Below, one piece after another: positions 26,943-35,587 of a stretch of DNA of 64,000 nucleotides. The notes under the pieces are model-generated. The model was not told the DNA's origin and searched no databases. It worked only from the letters and a program-made list of their open reading frames with translations. The translations under genes and the position numbers were made by a program. The DNA comes from Treponema vincentii (GTDB lineage Bacteria; Spirochaetota; Spirochaetia; Treponematales; Treponemataceae): contig NZ_CP048020.1 of assembly GCF_010365865.1 (NCBI RefSeq), positions 1 to 64,000 of the forward strand, given 5' to 3'. Each line of letters starts with the position of its first letter. Position 1 is the stretch's first letter.

Positions 26943-28727
26943 GTGAAAAACCTTGTTCGGCTCTTTTCATATTTAAAAGGATTCCGTCTCTTATATCTGC
27001 TTGCGCTCATGTTTGCGTTGCTTGCTCAGATTGCCGCAGCTTTGCAGCCGGGCTTAATCAAAATCACTGTTGATTCGGTGTTGGGCAATGAACCGCTTAC
27101 GCATACAGCCCTTGAACGGCTCGTTGCACTTTTCGGAGTGGCTGCAAAGGGGACAAACGGACTGCTTATTATGACCGCTCTCATTCTTGCATTTGCGATA
27201 TGCCGCAGTATATTTACGTTTTTGCAGATGAATACGGCAAATGCAGCAACCGAGCGGGTTATTCAAAATGTACGGAACCGGTTGTATAATCATATTCAGC
27301 TATTACCATACACATATCACGCAAATGCAAAAACGGGCAATCTTATCCAACGCTGTACCTCCGATGTAGATACTATCCGCATTGCATTGTCTTCTCAGAT
27401 CCCTGAAACGGCCGGTTCGGTATTTTTAATTATATACACTGTCTTTTTGATGATGCAGTCGAACATCAAGCTTGTGCTTGTGTCATGCGCGGTATTGCCG
27501 ATTACGGCTATTTTTTCCGGTATCTTCTTTTATGTAATTGAAAAACAGTTTAAAACCGCAGCCGATAGGGAAGCGGCGATGACCGCGGTTCTCCAAGAAA
27601 GTCTTACGGGTATTAGAGTGATTAAGGCTTTTACCCGTCAGCAATACGAGATGGAAAAATTCAAAACGGCTAGCGAGGCGTATATGAAGCGGAATTTGAT
27701 CGTGATACGCTGCTTTGCGTTTTTTTGGTCGGGTTCCGATTTTTTATCGTACATCCAGATTTTTATCGTTATCCTCTACGGAAGCTTCTTAGCATACCGC
27801 GGTGAAATTTCAGTAGGAATGTTGATCGCGTTTATCTCGTATATCGGTATACTGATACAGCCGGTACGGCAGCTCGGACGGATTCTCGGCAATATCGGCA
27901 AGGCATGTGTGTCGGTCGGCCGTATTGAAGAACTATTCCGCGAGGAACCTGAGGAGCTTTTCCCCACACAGAAAAAACCGGAGATTAAGGGCAACATCAT
28001 TTTTGATTCCGTGTCGTTTGCTTATCCGGGAGCGGAGAATACGCCTGTTTTGGATAATGTTTCGTTCAGCATCAAACAGGGACAAACGGCGGCAATTTTA
28101 GGGCCGACCGGTTCGGGGAAAAGTTCGCTGGTGCATCTGCTTGACCGGCTTTACGACTATACATCAGGTTCTATCACAATAGACGGCGTAGAATTACATT
28201 CGATAGACAAGGGCTGGATACGGTCGCAGATAGGACTGATTTTGCAGGAACCGTTTCTCTACGCTAAAACAATTATGGAAAATATTAAACTTGCCGCCCC
28301 CAATACGGATGATTTCGTCGCACAGCGGTACGCCCGCATCGCAGCCTTAGACGGAGAGATTCACTATTTTGCAGACGGATATTCGACCGTTGTCGGGGAA
28401 CGCGGCGTTTCTCTATCAGGCGGACAAAAACAGCGGCTGGCGATTGCACGGACACTGATAAAGGATGCCCCTATTTTGATCTTTGACGATTCATTTTCCG
28501 CAGTTGATATGGAAACCGATGCGGCAATCAGAGCTGCCCTCAAAAATGAAAACAAGCATAAAACGGTGATTATCATTTCGCACCGCATTGCTACGGTCAA
28601 AGACGCAGACATTATTATCGTTTTGGAAAAGGGAAAGATTACGGAACAAGGAACGCATCGTGAGCTGATACAACACGACGGCCTATACAAACGAATTTAT
28701 GATATTCAGAGTAATCGAGATCGGTGA
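26943..28727 (+). CDS. ABC exporter half-transporter (MsbA/MdlB type)
   Basis: This 594-aa half-transporter has a six-helix membrane domain (about 1-310) fused to an ATPase. Walker A is GPTGSGKSS, the signature is LSGGQ, Walker B is ILIFDDSFS, and the H-loop is in IIISHRIA. It starts with GTG. Walker B has aspartate in place of the usual catalytic glutamate (IFDDSF), a change typical of the degenerate half of heterodimeric exporters. No partner is adjacent; the gene at 38466 is a candidate. The substrate is unknown. Confidence 0.92.
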   Translation: MKNLVRLFSYLKGFRLLYLLALMFALLAQIAAALQPGLIKITVDSVLGNEPLTHTALERLVALFGVAAKGTNGLLIMTALILAFAICRSIFTFLQMNTANAATERVIQNVRNRLYNHIQLLPYTYHANAKTGNLIQRCTSDVDTIRIALSSQIPETAGSVFLIIYTVFLMMQSNIKLVLVSCAVLPITAIFSGIFFYVIEKQFKTAADREAAMTAVLQESLTGIRVIKAFTRQQYEMEKFKTASEAYMKRNLIVIRCFAFFWSGSDFLSYIQIFIVILYGSFLAYRGEISVGMLIAFISYIGILIQPVRQLGRILGNIGKACVSVGRIEELFREEPEELFPTQKKPEIKGNIIFDSVSFAYPGAENTPVLDNVSFSIKQGQTAAILGPTGSGKSSLVHLLDRLYDYTSGSITIDGVELHSIDKGWIRSQIGLILQEPFLYAKTIMENIKLAAPNTDDFVAQRYARIAALDGEIHYFADGYSTVVGERGVSLSGGQKQRLAIARTLIKDAPILIFDDSFSAVDMETDAAIRAALKNENKHKTVIIISHRIATVKDADIIIVLEKGKITEQGTHRELIQHDGLYKRIYDIQSNRDR

Positions 28728-28841
28728 TTCATAGCAAAATTGAATACCTACCGCTTCTCAGCTGCGCTCTGCATCGGAGTGATTGATTGCCGTGCCGTTT
28801 GTTAAATTACAGAAAAGCAGTAACCGTATTATAGTGACAGT

Positions 28842-28958
28842 ATGAACATTTCACGGAAATTGCCGATCGGCGTACAGAGTTTTAAAGTATTACGGGAAGA
28901 TTATTATCTCTATGTAGATAAGACCGAGTATATACAAAGCGGTCGAGTTAGTTGTTAG
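28842..28958 (+). pseudogene. N-terminal remnant of an AAA-ATPase-like/PD-(D/E)XK gene
   Basis: The 38-codon frame MNISRKLPIGVQSFKVL ends early at TAG, after YVDKTEYI. The LPIG-F-LRE-YVDKT-YI pattern is the usual start of the AAA-ATPase-like family (PF09820), proteins of about 500-580 aa with a C-terminal nuclease domain. Everything after about residue 32 is lost. It marks the left edge of a zone with several gene remnants. Confidence 0.6.
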
Positions 28959-28967
28959 AGATGGCTG

Positions 28968-29480
28968 TTATCGTGCTCTATATTTTTTCAACGCTTTTTT
29001 AATATCCTTAATAGCCCAATCATAATGACTCGATGTTGCAGATACGCAATAGCTGCCGAGCGTCGTTGTGCCCGTCCAATCGAAAGTACCTTTGGAAAAA
29101 AGGGCTTCATTGGAAAATGTTTCGATAAGCGCCAGCACCTCTTTGTGTGTTTTTTTGAGCATTGTTTCCGCATCGGTATATGATGTGTTTTGATGTTTTT
29201 CCCAAAAAACAACATTCATCTGAGGATAGGTTTTCCAATTATAGGGCACCGGCAAAAAAGGGGCAGGATTCCTGTTTGTGTTTGACCGTATCCAATTCAG
29301 CAGAAGACAGTGCCACTCATAGAGGTGCGCCAAAACATCCCGCACGTTTTTATCGCGTTCGTTCGGAACAATATCGGCGCTCTTTTCTTCGTCGGACATT
29401 TCGCCGATTAACGTCCACAGTTTTGCGAATTGTTCATTTGCGGCTTGGATTAAATCGGCTTTGGTGGTAGGTCTTGGCAT
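28968..29480 (-). CDS. ClbS/DfsB-family four-helix protein
   Basis: This 170-aa protein belongs to the ClbS/DfsB (DUF1706) family, which has a DinB-like four-helix bundle. E. coli ClbS is a cyclopropane hydrolase that protects from colibactin; most members have no known substrate. Family-like features are the early PRPTTKADLI, DVLAHLYEWH, and the late SHYDWAIKDIKK. It lies 84 bases downstream of a WYL regulator on the same strand, which may control it. Confidence 0.85.
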   Translation of the reverse strand: MPRPTTKADLIQAANEQFAKLWTLIGEMSDEEKSADIVPNERDKNVRDVLAHLYEWHCLLLNWIRSNTNRNPAPFLPVPYNWKTYPQMNVVFWEKHQNTSYTDAETMLKKTHKEVLALIETFSNEALFSKGTFDWTGTTTLGSYCVSATSSHYDWAIKDIKKALKKYRAR

Positions 29481-29564
29481 AGTTTAGTGTTACTCCTTTA
29501 GCGTGGGAAGATGGGCTATTGTACCATAGAAAGCTGACACAGTATGTCAGGTTTGAAAAAACAT

Positions 29565-30473
29565 TTAAACTTTTTTATGGTGCGCCGCTATTTTTTCAGC
29601 GGAATCGATTATTCCTTTTTTTAGGTTTTCCGGTTCAAGGATTTCTACCTCGGTACCGAGCGACAAAATAAATCCGTACAGCCAATGATCGATCGGAAGA
29701 TATACTGAAAGCGTATACGAGCCGTCCATATTTTTTGTGATAAGATCGGGAGGAAATTCATCATAAAACCGATAGGCGATTCCGGCGGTGCATTTTAATT
29801 TTATGTTCGTAAGCGTCAGAGCATCGGAATAGTCTGTACGGTCAGGTAGCTTGTTGAGCAATTCCGTACGCTTAAATGTGCTTACTGTCTGCATAACGGA
29901 AACCATACGGTTTAACCGGAAAAACCGATAAGCATTTTTGTCGGTACACAAACTTTCAACGTACCACGCCTTGGATTTAAACAAAAGGCGAAGCGGATAA
30001 ATTGTACGCTCAGTTTTTTCTCCATAGGAACTGAGATATTCAATGCGAAGTGCACGGCATTCCAAGATAGCTTGTTTAACCGTATCGAAAACGGACGTGT
30101 CGTTTTTGTTTTCCCAGCGGGAGTAATCAACCTTAACCCAATCGGCATTACGCTGAAAGACAGCAGATAACCGGTTTAAAATCGATTCGGTATGTACCTC
30201 GTCAATAGGCGACAAACATTGCAGGGCGAGCAGAATTTTATCCTGCTCTTCTTGTGTTACAATCGATTTATTGATGATGTATGTTTCGTCAATAAAAATT
30301 CCGCCGCCTGTCCCCTGCACCGTATACACCGGAATACCGGCACAGCTTAAAATATCAATATCACGATACACGGTACGAATCGATACAGCAAATTTTTTCG
30401 CAAGCTCCTGTGCCGTTGTTCGTTTTTGATTGAGGAGAATAAAGACGATTTCAAAAAGCCGTTCGGAACGCAT
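29565..30473 (-). CDS. WYL-domain transcriptional regulator (YafY type)
   Basis: This 302-aa regulator has an N-terminal winged helix (about 5-60, with TAQELAKKFAVSIRTVYRDI) and a WYL domain (about 135-215, ending in AWYVESLCTDKNAYRFFRLNRM). A WCX-like C-terminus follows. WYL proteins bind small ligands or nucleic acid and often regulate defence or DNA-damage genes. A TATACT box lies 9-14 bases before the start. It is the likely regulator of the downstream ClbS/DfsB gene. Confidence 0.92.
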   Translation of the reverse strand: MRSERLFEIVFILLNQKRTTAQELAKKFAVSIRTVYRDIDILSCAGIPVYTVQGTGGGIFIDETYIINKSIVTQEEQDKILLALQCLSPIDEVHTESILNRLSAVFQRNADWVKVDYSRWENKNDTSVFDTVKQAILECRALRIEYLSSYGEKTERTIYPLRLLFKSKAWYVESLCTDKNAYRFFRLNRMVSVMQTVSTFKRTELLNKLPDRTDYSDALTLTNIKLKCTAGIAYRFYDEFPPDLITKNMDGSYTLSVYLPIDHWLYGFILSLGTEVEILEPENLKKGIIDSAEKIAAHHKKV

Positions 30474-30552
30474 AACGATAAAAGTATAGCATAAAAAGCA
30501 GACGGGTTCCTATAAAGGACAATTAAAATACATTTATAGAAGTTGCAGCGGG

Positions 30553-31927
30553 GAGACCATCGTACCAAAACATAACCTTTCGTATATTCTCGGCAATCCG
30601 CCGTTTTTAGGCGCGCGGGTGATGGAGAAAGAACAGTCTGCGGAGCTTGCGATGCTTTTTAGCGGGGTAAAGAATGCGGGGAATCTTGACTAATTTTGCG
30701 CACCAGACTTTTAAGTGGTCGAATGAAGCGCGGGGCAATGCGGCAGTGTACTGTATTATTGTCGGCTTTTCTCTCCGGAACCGAACGGAAAAGCAACTCT
30801 TTTTATATGACGATATAAAAGGAGAAGGTTTATTTTCAGCCGCTGAAATAGCGCGGCTGAAAAACACCGCGAGTTTGCCATCCGGCAAACATCGATCATC
30901 AATTGCACTTTTTCATTTCATTGCAAAAGTGCGGTAATTCGCAATCCTCGCCTTTTGATAAAGGCTGCGGTTGTCGAATTTATTGGAACCGAAAGCTCAA
31001 ACAGTAAAGCGGATCAATGCTTATTTAGCCGATGCGCAAAATGTGTTTATTGATAGTAGAAGTTCGGTACTTGATACACAAACTAATCCGATGGTGTTTG
31101 GCAGTATGCCGAATGACGGCGGTAATCTCATTATAGAAGAAAATGAACACGCCTCCTTTTTACAACAAGAACCGGAAGCAGAACGGTATATACGTCCGTT
31201 TTTGGGGGCGGAAGAGTTTATCAATAATAAAAAACGATATTGTCTCTGGCTTTTGAATGCGGAACCTCAGCACCTAAAAAAATGCCCGCTCATTGTAGCA
31301 CGCATACAAAAGGTGCGGGAACACCGCGAAAGCAGCAGCCGAGAGGCAACACGGAAACTCGCGCAAACACCATCCCTTTTTGGAGAAATCCGTCAGCCGG
31401 AGTCTGGACATTATCTCCTCGTACCGCGCGTTTCCTCTGAACGCAGGCGCTATATTCCCATCGGCTTTTTAGACACATCCGTTATCGCAAGCGATTCAAC
31501 GCTTATCGTTCCCAATGCAACGCTGTACGAGTTCGGGGTGCTTACTTCGCAAATGCACATGGCGTGGATGCGTAGCGTATGCGGGCGGCTCAAAAGCGAT
31601 TACCGCTATTCTGCACAGATCGTGTATAACAACTTCCCGTGGACGGATGTTTCGGAAGCACAAAAGGTAGCGATTATTCAAAAGGCGCAAGCGGTATTGG
31701 ACGCGCGCTCGCAGTTTCCCGATAGCTCCCTTGCCGACTTATACGATCCCAATACTATGCCGCCGGTACTCACCAAAGCGCACGCCGCCCTCGATGCTGC
31801 TGTGGATAAGCTGTACCGGAAAGCAGCCTTCCCCGATGATGCCGCGCGTGTGGCTTTTTTGTTCGAGCCGTATGGGAAGAAGACGGAGGGGGTGACTTCA
31901 TCTGCTAAGAGAGCGAGAGTTCATTAA
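30553..31927 (+). pseudogene. Degraded MmeI-type DNA methyltransferase/restriction enzyme
   Basis: Three fragments of one gene are visible. The first (30553-30693) contains the N6-adenine methyltransferase motif NPPF and ends at TAA. The second, in another frame (from about 30689), reads NFAHQTFKWSNEARGNAAVY and stops near 30937. The third (30971-31927, TTG start) covers the target-recognition and C-terminal part, with AEKYIRPF-like, RYCLWL and NNFPW motifs. These match class I DNA methylases of the MmeI (type IIL) family, which are about 900-1000 aa. The N-terminal nuclease part and an internal block are missing, and short palindromes sit between fragments 2 and 3. Confidence 0.8.
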
Positions 31928-31933
31928 ATGCTT

Positions 31934-31987
31934 TCCCAGTTGTCCAAAAGCTAGTCCTTTGCGGGACAGCTGGGAAGTTTAAGCTAA
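31934..31987 (+). terminator. Hairpin after the methyltransferase remnant
   Basis: A 13-bp stem with one G-T pair (TTCCCAGTTGTCC with GGACAGCTGGGAA) spans a 28-base loop. The 3' side has only a short T-run, so termination is likely but weak. Confidence 0.5.
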
Positions 31988-32027
31988 ATGTGATACATTA
32001 GTAACTAATAGGGACTTAGGTGTAAAA

Positions 32028-33986
32028 ATGAAAGCAAATATTAATCAATTAGCTTCTTTTAGTTTAATTAGTGTGCAATGGCATAAATATAATAAAACAT
32101 ATTTAGATAATTTTATACCTCTATTTTGTACAATGTTTATTGACCAAAAAATATCAAAAATAGAAATAAAAGATTACGGGACTCTGGTCTCTCAATTTAA
32201 TGCCATTTATTCTATTGATTTGCCATCTTATATTATTCAGCCAATTATAGAAAAGCTTTGCCAACAGGAATTGATATCACAGGAGCTGATTTCATATAAA
32301 GTTAATACTGATAAAATTTTTGATAATCACTTGTATATTGCAGATATACAAAGACAATGTCGAGAAAAGCAAAATGATGTGATTAAAGCTTTTCGTGTGT
32401 ATACACAGGAAAGATTTAATAAAATTTTTACTGATACAGACGCTATAAGACTTTTATCAAAATTTATAATGCGTCATGATATATCACTATTTTTTGATGA
32501 AAGCATTGTATGGTCAGAGGATATATTGGCTGATGAAGAATACTATCTAGCAGGTTCTTTCATAAAAGAGCTCAATGATAATAATTCTACGATGTACCAG
32601 ACTATTGTAGAACTTGCGGTAGGGAACATTGCCTTTAATGCTTTGCAAATGACTTTCTTACCGACAGAAGTTGAAACCTTAAAAAAATGCGTAGTTTTCC
32701 TTGATGCTTCCCATCTTTTCCCCTTACTTGGTGTAGATCAAAATGAACGACTAGAAACAATAGAATTAATGATCAAAACTATTCATACAAAAGGAGGTTT
32801 TGTTAAGATTTATAAACATACGTATGATGAAGTAAAAGAAATTCTTGAATCAGCAAAAAAGTATATTGAATCTCCACTATATGATCCATGCAAAGCAACT
32901 AAAGCTCTCTTTTATATGCGCCAAGAAGGATTTTCTTTGACAAAACTTGACACCATATCTGCATCTTTCGATAGAATATTACGAGAATATAAAATCACTA
33001 TAGAAAAGGAAATCCCAGATAGAAACCTAGGTTTAGATGAAAAGAAATTAGCACAGTATATAAAGACTAAATGTACTCATAAACGATTTGAATCGGAAGA
33101 GTTTTATGAAAAGAGAACGGAACGAGATGTCCATTCGATTATTTTTACATATGAGAAACGAAAAAATTTGGAAGCAAAAAATTTTATTGATGCTAAATAC
33201 TTATTTATTACTGAAAATCCAATTTTACCTTTAGCAAATAAAAATATGTTAAAAGAATTGAAAATACATACTGATAATATTGTATTATCTGCAATTCCTG
33301 AAACATTACTTTGTTCTTATTTATGGCTTGGCTCTCCAGAAAAGGCCAAAGAATACATGACTTTTGAACTGTTAGCAACAGCTCTTTCGGCTATATCACC
33401 AACACCTGAAATTATACAAAAAGTAAAAATAGAGATTCAAAAATTATATGATAACAATAATATCTCTAAAGATGACTATCAAATAATGGCAGCCGAGTAT
33501 TTGATAAAAGATGCTCTATCAGAAAAGACCTTAAATAATCCTGCTAATTTAAATACTGCCGATATATCAGGACTAATTGAGTATGCAAAAAATAAACTAG
33601 CGATTGATGAACGTCAAAAGAGAAAGGAAGTTGAAAATACCTTAGCTATGTTATCATCTGATACAGAAAAACGCAATGATGCGAGGCGTGATAAAGCAGA
33701 AGCAAAAGCTAAGAAAGATACAGATAGGCATATTTATCGATATCGGATTTTTTTTATACTACTGCATATAATTTTACCAGCAGCAATTTCTGGTATACAG
33801 TATATATGTGGCAAAAATAATATTTTAATTAATATATTAGCATTTATAGTAAGTATAGTAGTATATTACTGCAATATTGAAAAAGAATTTTCTCTATCCA
33901 ATAAAAGAAAAGTCTTACAAAAAAGATATTTAAAAAAATGGTATGAAGAATATGAGCTTGATACTTCTGAATTAGAAAAAATATAA
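32028..33986 (+). CDS. Large protein with a PIN-like segment and C-terminal membrane anchor
   Basis: This 652-aa protein is not recognised at full length. Residues about 220-400 contain VVFLDASHLFPLLG and later acidic residues (DVHSIIF, then a FIDAKYLFITENP stretch) in the order of a PIN-type nuclease fold, but catalytic spacing cannot be proven by eye. A charged helix (about 535-575) leads to two membrane segments near 578-595 and 603-620, and a cytoplasmic tail. The gene is clearly AT-richer than the core genes and stands alone between gene remnants, suggesting recent gain. An effector role in defence is a guess. Confidence 0.75.
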   Translation: MKANINQLASFSLISVQWHKYNKTYLDNFIPLFCTMFIDQKISKIEIKDYGTLVSQFNAIYSIDLPSYIIQPIIEKLCQQELISQELISYKVNTDKIFDNHLYIADIQRQCREKQNDVIKAFRVYTQERFNKIFTDTDAIRLLSKFIMRHDISLFFDESIVWSEDILADEEYYLAGSFIKELNDNNSTMYQTIVELAVGNIAFNALQMTFLPTEVETLKKCVVFLDASHLFPLLGVDQNERLETIELMIKTIHTKGGFVKIYKHTYDEVKEILESAKKYIESPLYDPCKATKALFYMRQEGFSLTKLDTISASFDRILREYKITIEKEIPDRNLGLDEKKLAQYIKTKCTHKRFESEEFYEKRTERDVHSIIFTYEKRKNLEAKNFIDAKYLFITENPILPLANKNMLKELKIHTDNIVLSAIPETLLCSYLWLGSPEKAKEYMTFELLATALSAISPTPEIIQKVKIEIQKLYDNNNISKDDYQIMAAEYLIKDALSEKTLNNPANLNTADISGLIEYAKNKLAIDERQKRKEVENTLAMLSSDTEKRNDARRDKAEAKAKKDTDRHIYRYRIFFILLHIILPAAISGIQYICGKNNILINILAFIVSIVVYYCNIEKEFSLSNKRKVLQKRYLKKWYEEYELDTSELEKI

Positions 33987-34075
33987 AGCTGAATAAAAAA
34001 TATTTTAGAGGGTTTCCTTAGATGTGATTTGCAATGTTTTAATTTAAGTTATTATACTATAAAGACTTAAATTAA

Positions 34076-34131
34076 AACTCGTTGAGCATCTCTAAAAATC
34101 TAACCGAGTTTTTAGAGATGCCCAACGAGTT
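34076..34131. terminator. Strong bidirectional hairpin carrying a dispersed repeat
   Basis: A 23-bp stem with one mismatch (AACTCGTTG...CTCTAAAAA and its complement) has T and A tracts in the stem and can act on both strands. Its right arm contains the 22-bp sequence also found at 56783-56804. Confidence 0.7.
34102..34123. repeat. 22-bp dispersed repeat, copy 1
   Basis: The sequence running from AACCGAG through TTTTTAGAGATGCCC occurs identically at 56783-56804. Here it is one arm of a hairpin. Confidence 0.8.
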
Positions 34132-34375
34132 ATATCTTTATATTCTGCTATACTTTTATCTGATACAAAAGGTCGTTTTACGCCCATAAAAGAAGTACTG
34201 CAGATGATTAAGCTTGAATTAGAAGATGAATTTGGTTTACGCACCACATAATCTCACACCTCTGCTATTTTCTCAGCGTATTAAGTTCTCCAAAAAGTTT
34301 ATGAATATGCAAAGCGAAGCAGATATACCGTCATCATTCCGATTTCTTTCTTCTAATTTTTTTGCTATTTTCTAA

Positions 34376-34759
34376 TCATAAGGCATTCCCTCTAAGTTTT
34401 GGCAGTTTATTGAAGCGCAGTCCCCTCTTTCCACGATTCAAAAATATACTCACGGGATTGATAGAAAAAAAATCCGTGTTATAATTTGAAATTGCCCCGT
34501 TAATCCAAGACGAATAAACAGAAATCAATGTGTCAGCAATACAATCAATAGATTCGTTTTCTGCACAAATATCTTCAATAAGGCGTTCGTATACTGCGCC
34601 GATTGTCCAATAATCAGGGACTTCATAACGGCACCGTAAGACATTGTCAAAGTCTCATGATTTTACATTATAAATGGATATAACTTCATCGGCGATTTTT
34701 TCAATCGGCTCGCAATGAAGCGTATCAGCATCTAAACGGTAGTTTATCTCAACCGGCTG
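34376..34759 (-). pseudogene. Remnant of an unrecognised gene with an in-frame stop
   Basis: The reverse strand reads QPVEINYRLDADTLHCEPIE, then a TGA at 34655-34657, then DFDNVLRCRYEVPDYWTIGA, DICAENESIDCIADTLISVY and onward to a stop at 34376. There is no start codon or ribosome-binding site at the upstream end; it abuts the stop of the gene at 34760. The stop most likely replaces a tryptophan codon (TGG to TGA). The family is not recognised. Confidence 0.55.
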
Positions 34760-35587
34760 CTAAACACGGTAATACTCATATAGAAATAAAGGAAAAGCAT
34801 TTAATATTGCTATTCTTCCATTTGGATTAACATATTTATCCAGTTGATTATCAAATATATGTTGCTGAGAAATTACAGATTTCTCTTGCGGTACGCTATA
34901 CGAATCCACACAGATGAAATGGGCTTTTTTGACATTTATTTCTTTTACCGTTCTCCAATTCTCTTTTACGCTATTTATTTTTTCCGGTTCTTTCGGTATT
35001 TTTAAAGTTCCTGATTTATTATTTAGTCCAAAGCAAATAAAATCGAGATTTTTATAACACGCTTCCGCATTGACTAATGCTTTAAATGCTCCATCAACGG
35101 ATGCTTTGACAGTATAATCTTTATAATCGTTATCAGGTAAAGAATTTTTAAAATATCGAATGGATTCAACCATTGGGTAGTTAATATAAAGTTTTCCTTT
35201 ATCAGTCTCATTATTAAAATAGCATAAAAGTTCTTTAATTCGTGTATGTTGTTCTTCAATCGTAAGCCTATTATAGGCATCGGGTTGCTTTATATCATAA
35301 TCAAAAAATAAATAGATTTCAGAAATTTCATCGGAAAAAGATAGTTCTTGCAATATGTTTGTTGTTTCGGGATGAGCACGTTCTTCTTCTTTTAAGAGTT
35401 GGATCAATGCAACAGAATCCGAAGCTCCGAAAACATCATATTCGGTCATTTTTTGATATAAAGAATAAATATTACTGCAATACGAAACAATAATTTCATT
35501 TTCAGCTTGCCGGTTAAAAAATAAATATTCCATCGTTTTATACAAACGCGGTTCTTGTTTTTTCCCTTCAAAGACAAATAAAATCAT
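34760..35587 (-). CDS. TOPRIM-like partner of an AAA ATPase (candidate defence effector)
   Basis: This 275-aa protein begins with ILFVFEGKKQEPRLY, in which the glutamate would be the first acidic residue of a TOPRIM-type fold. YLFFDYDIKQPD supplies the later D-x-D pair, followed by YPMVESIRYF. This arrangement resembles effector subunits encoded beside AAA_15/21 ATPases (OLD, RloB, AriB classes). I cannot assign a single family. It overlaps the ATPase gene by four bases (ATGA), implying a fixed two-protein system. Nuclease activity is inferred only. Confidence 0.75.
   Translation of the reverse strand: MILFVFEGKKQEPRLYKTMEYLFFNRQAENEIIVSYCSNIYSLYQKMTEYDVFGASDSVALIQLLKEEERAHPETTNILQELSFSDEISEIYLFFDYDIKQPDAYNRLTIEEQHTRIKELLCYFNNETDKGKLYINYPMVESIRYFKNSLPDNDYKDYTVKASVDGAFKALVNAEACYKNLDFICFGLNNKSGTLKIPKEPEKINSVKENWRTVKEINVKKAHFICVDSYSVPQEKSVISQQHIFDNQLDKYVNPNGRIAILNAFPLFLYEYYRV

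Larger units (their letters stand above)
33987..34375. other. Gene-less stretch with two strong hairpins
   Basis: This 389-base AT-rich stretch holds a 13-bp stem (34037-34049 with 34065-34077) and a 23-bp stem (34076-34131). From about 34150 to 34250 the + strand reads LSDTKGRFTPIKEVLQ for about 30 codons before a stop; this may be a remnant but has no start and no family I recognise. Confidence 0.6.

Noticed and set aside
34655-34657. TGA as a second selenocysteine codon
   Set aside because: The frame has no start, lies in a remnant, and no SECIS-like stem follows at the right distance.
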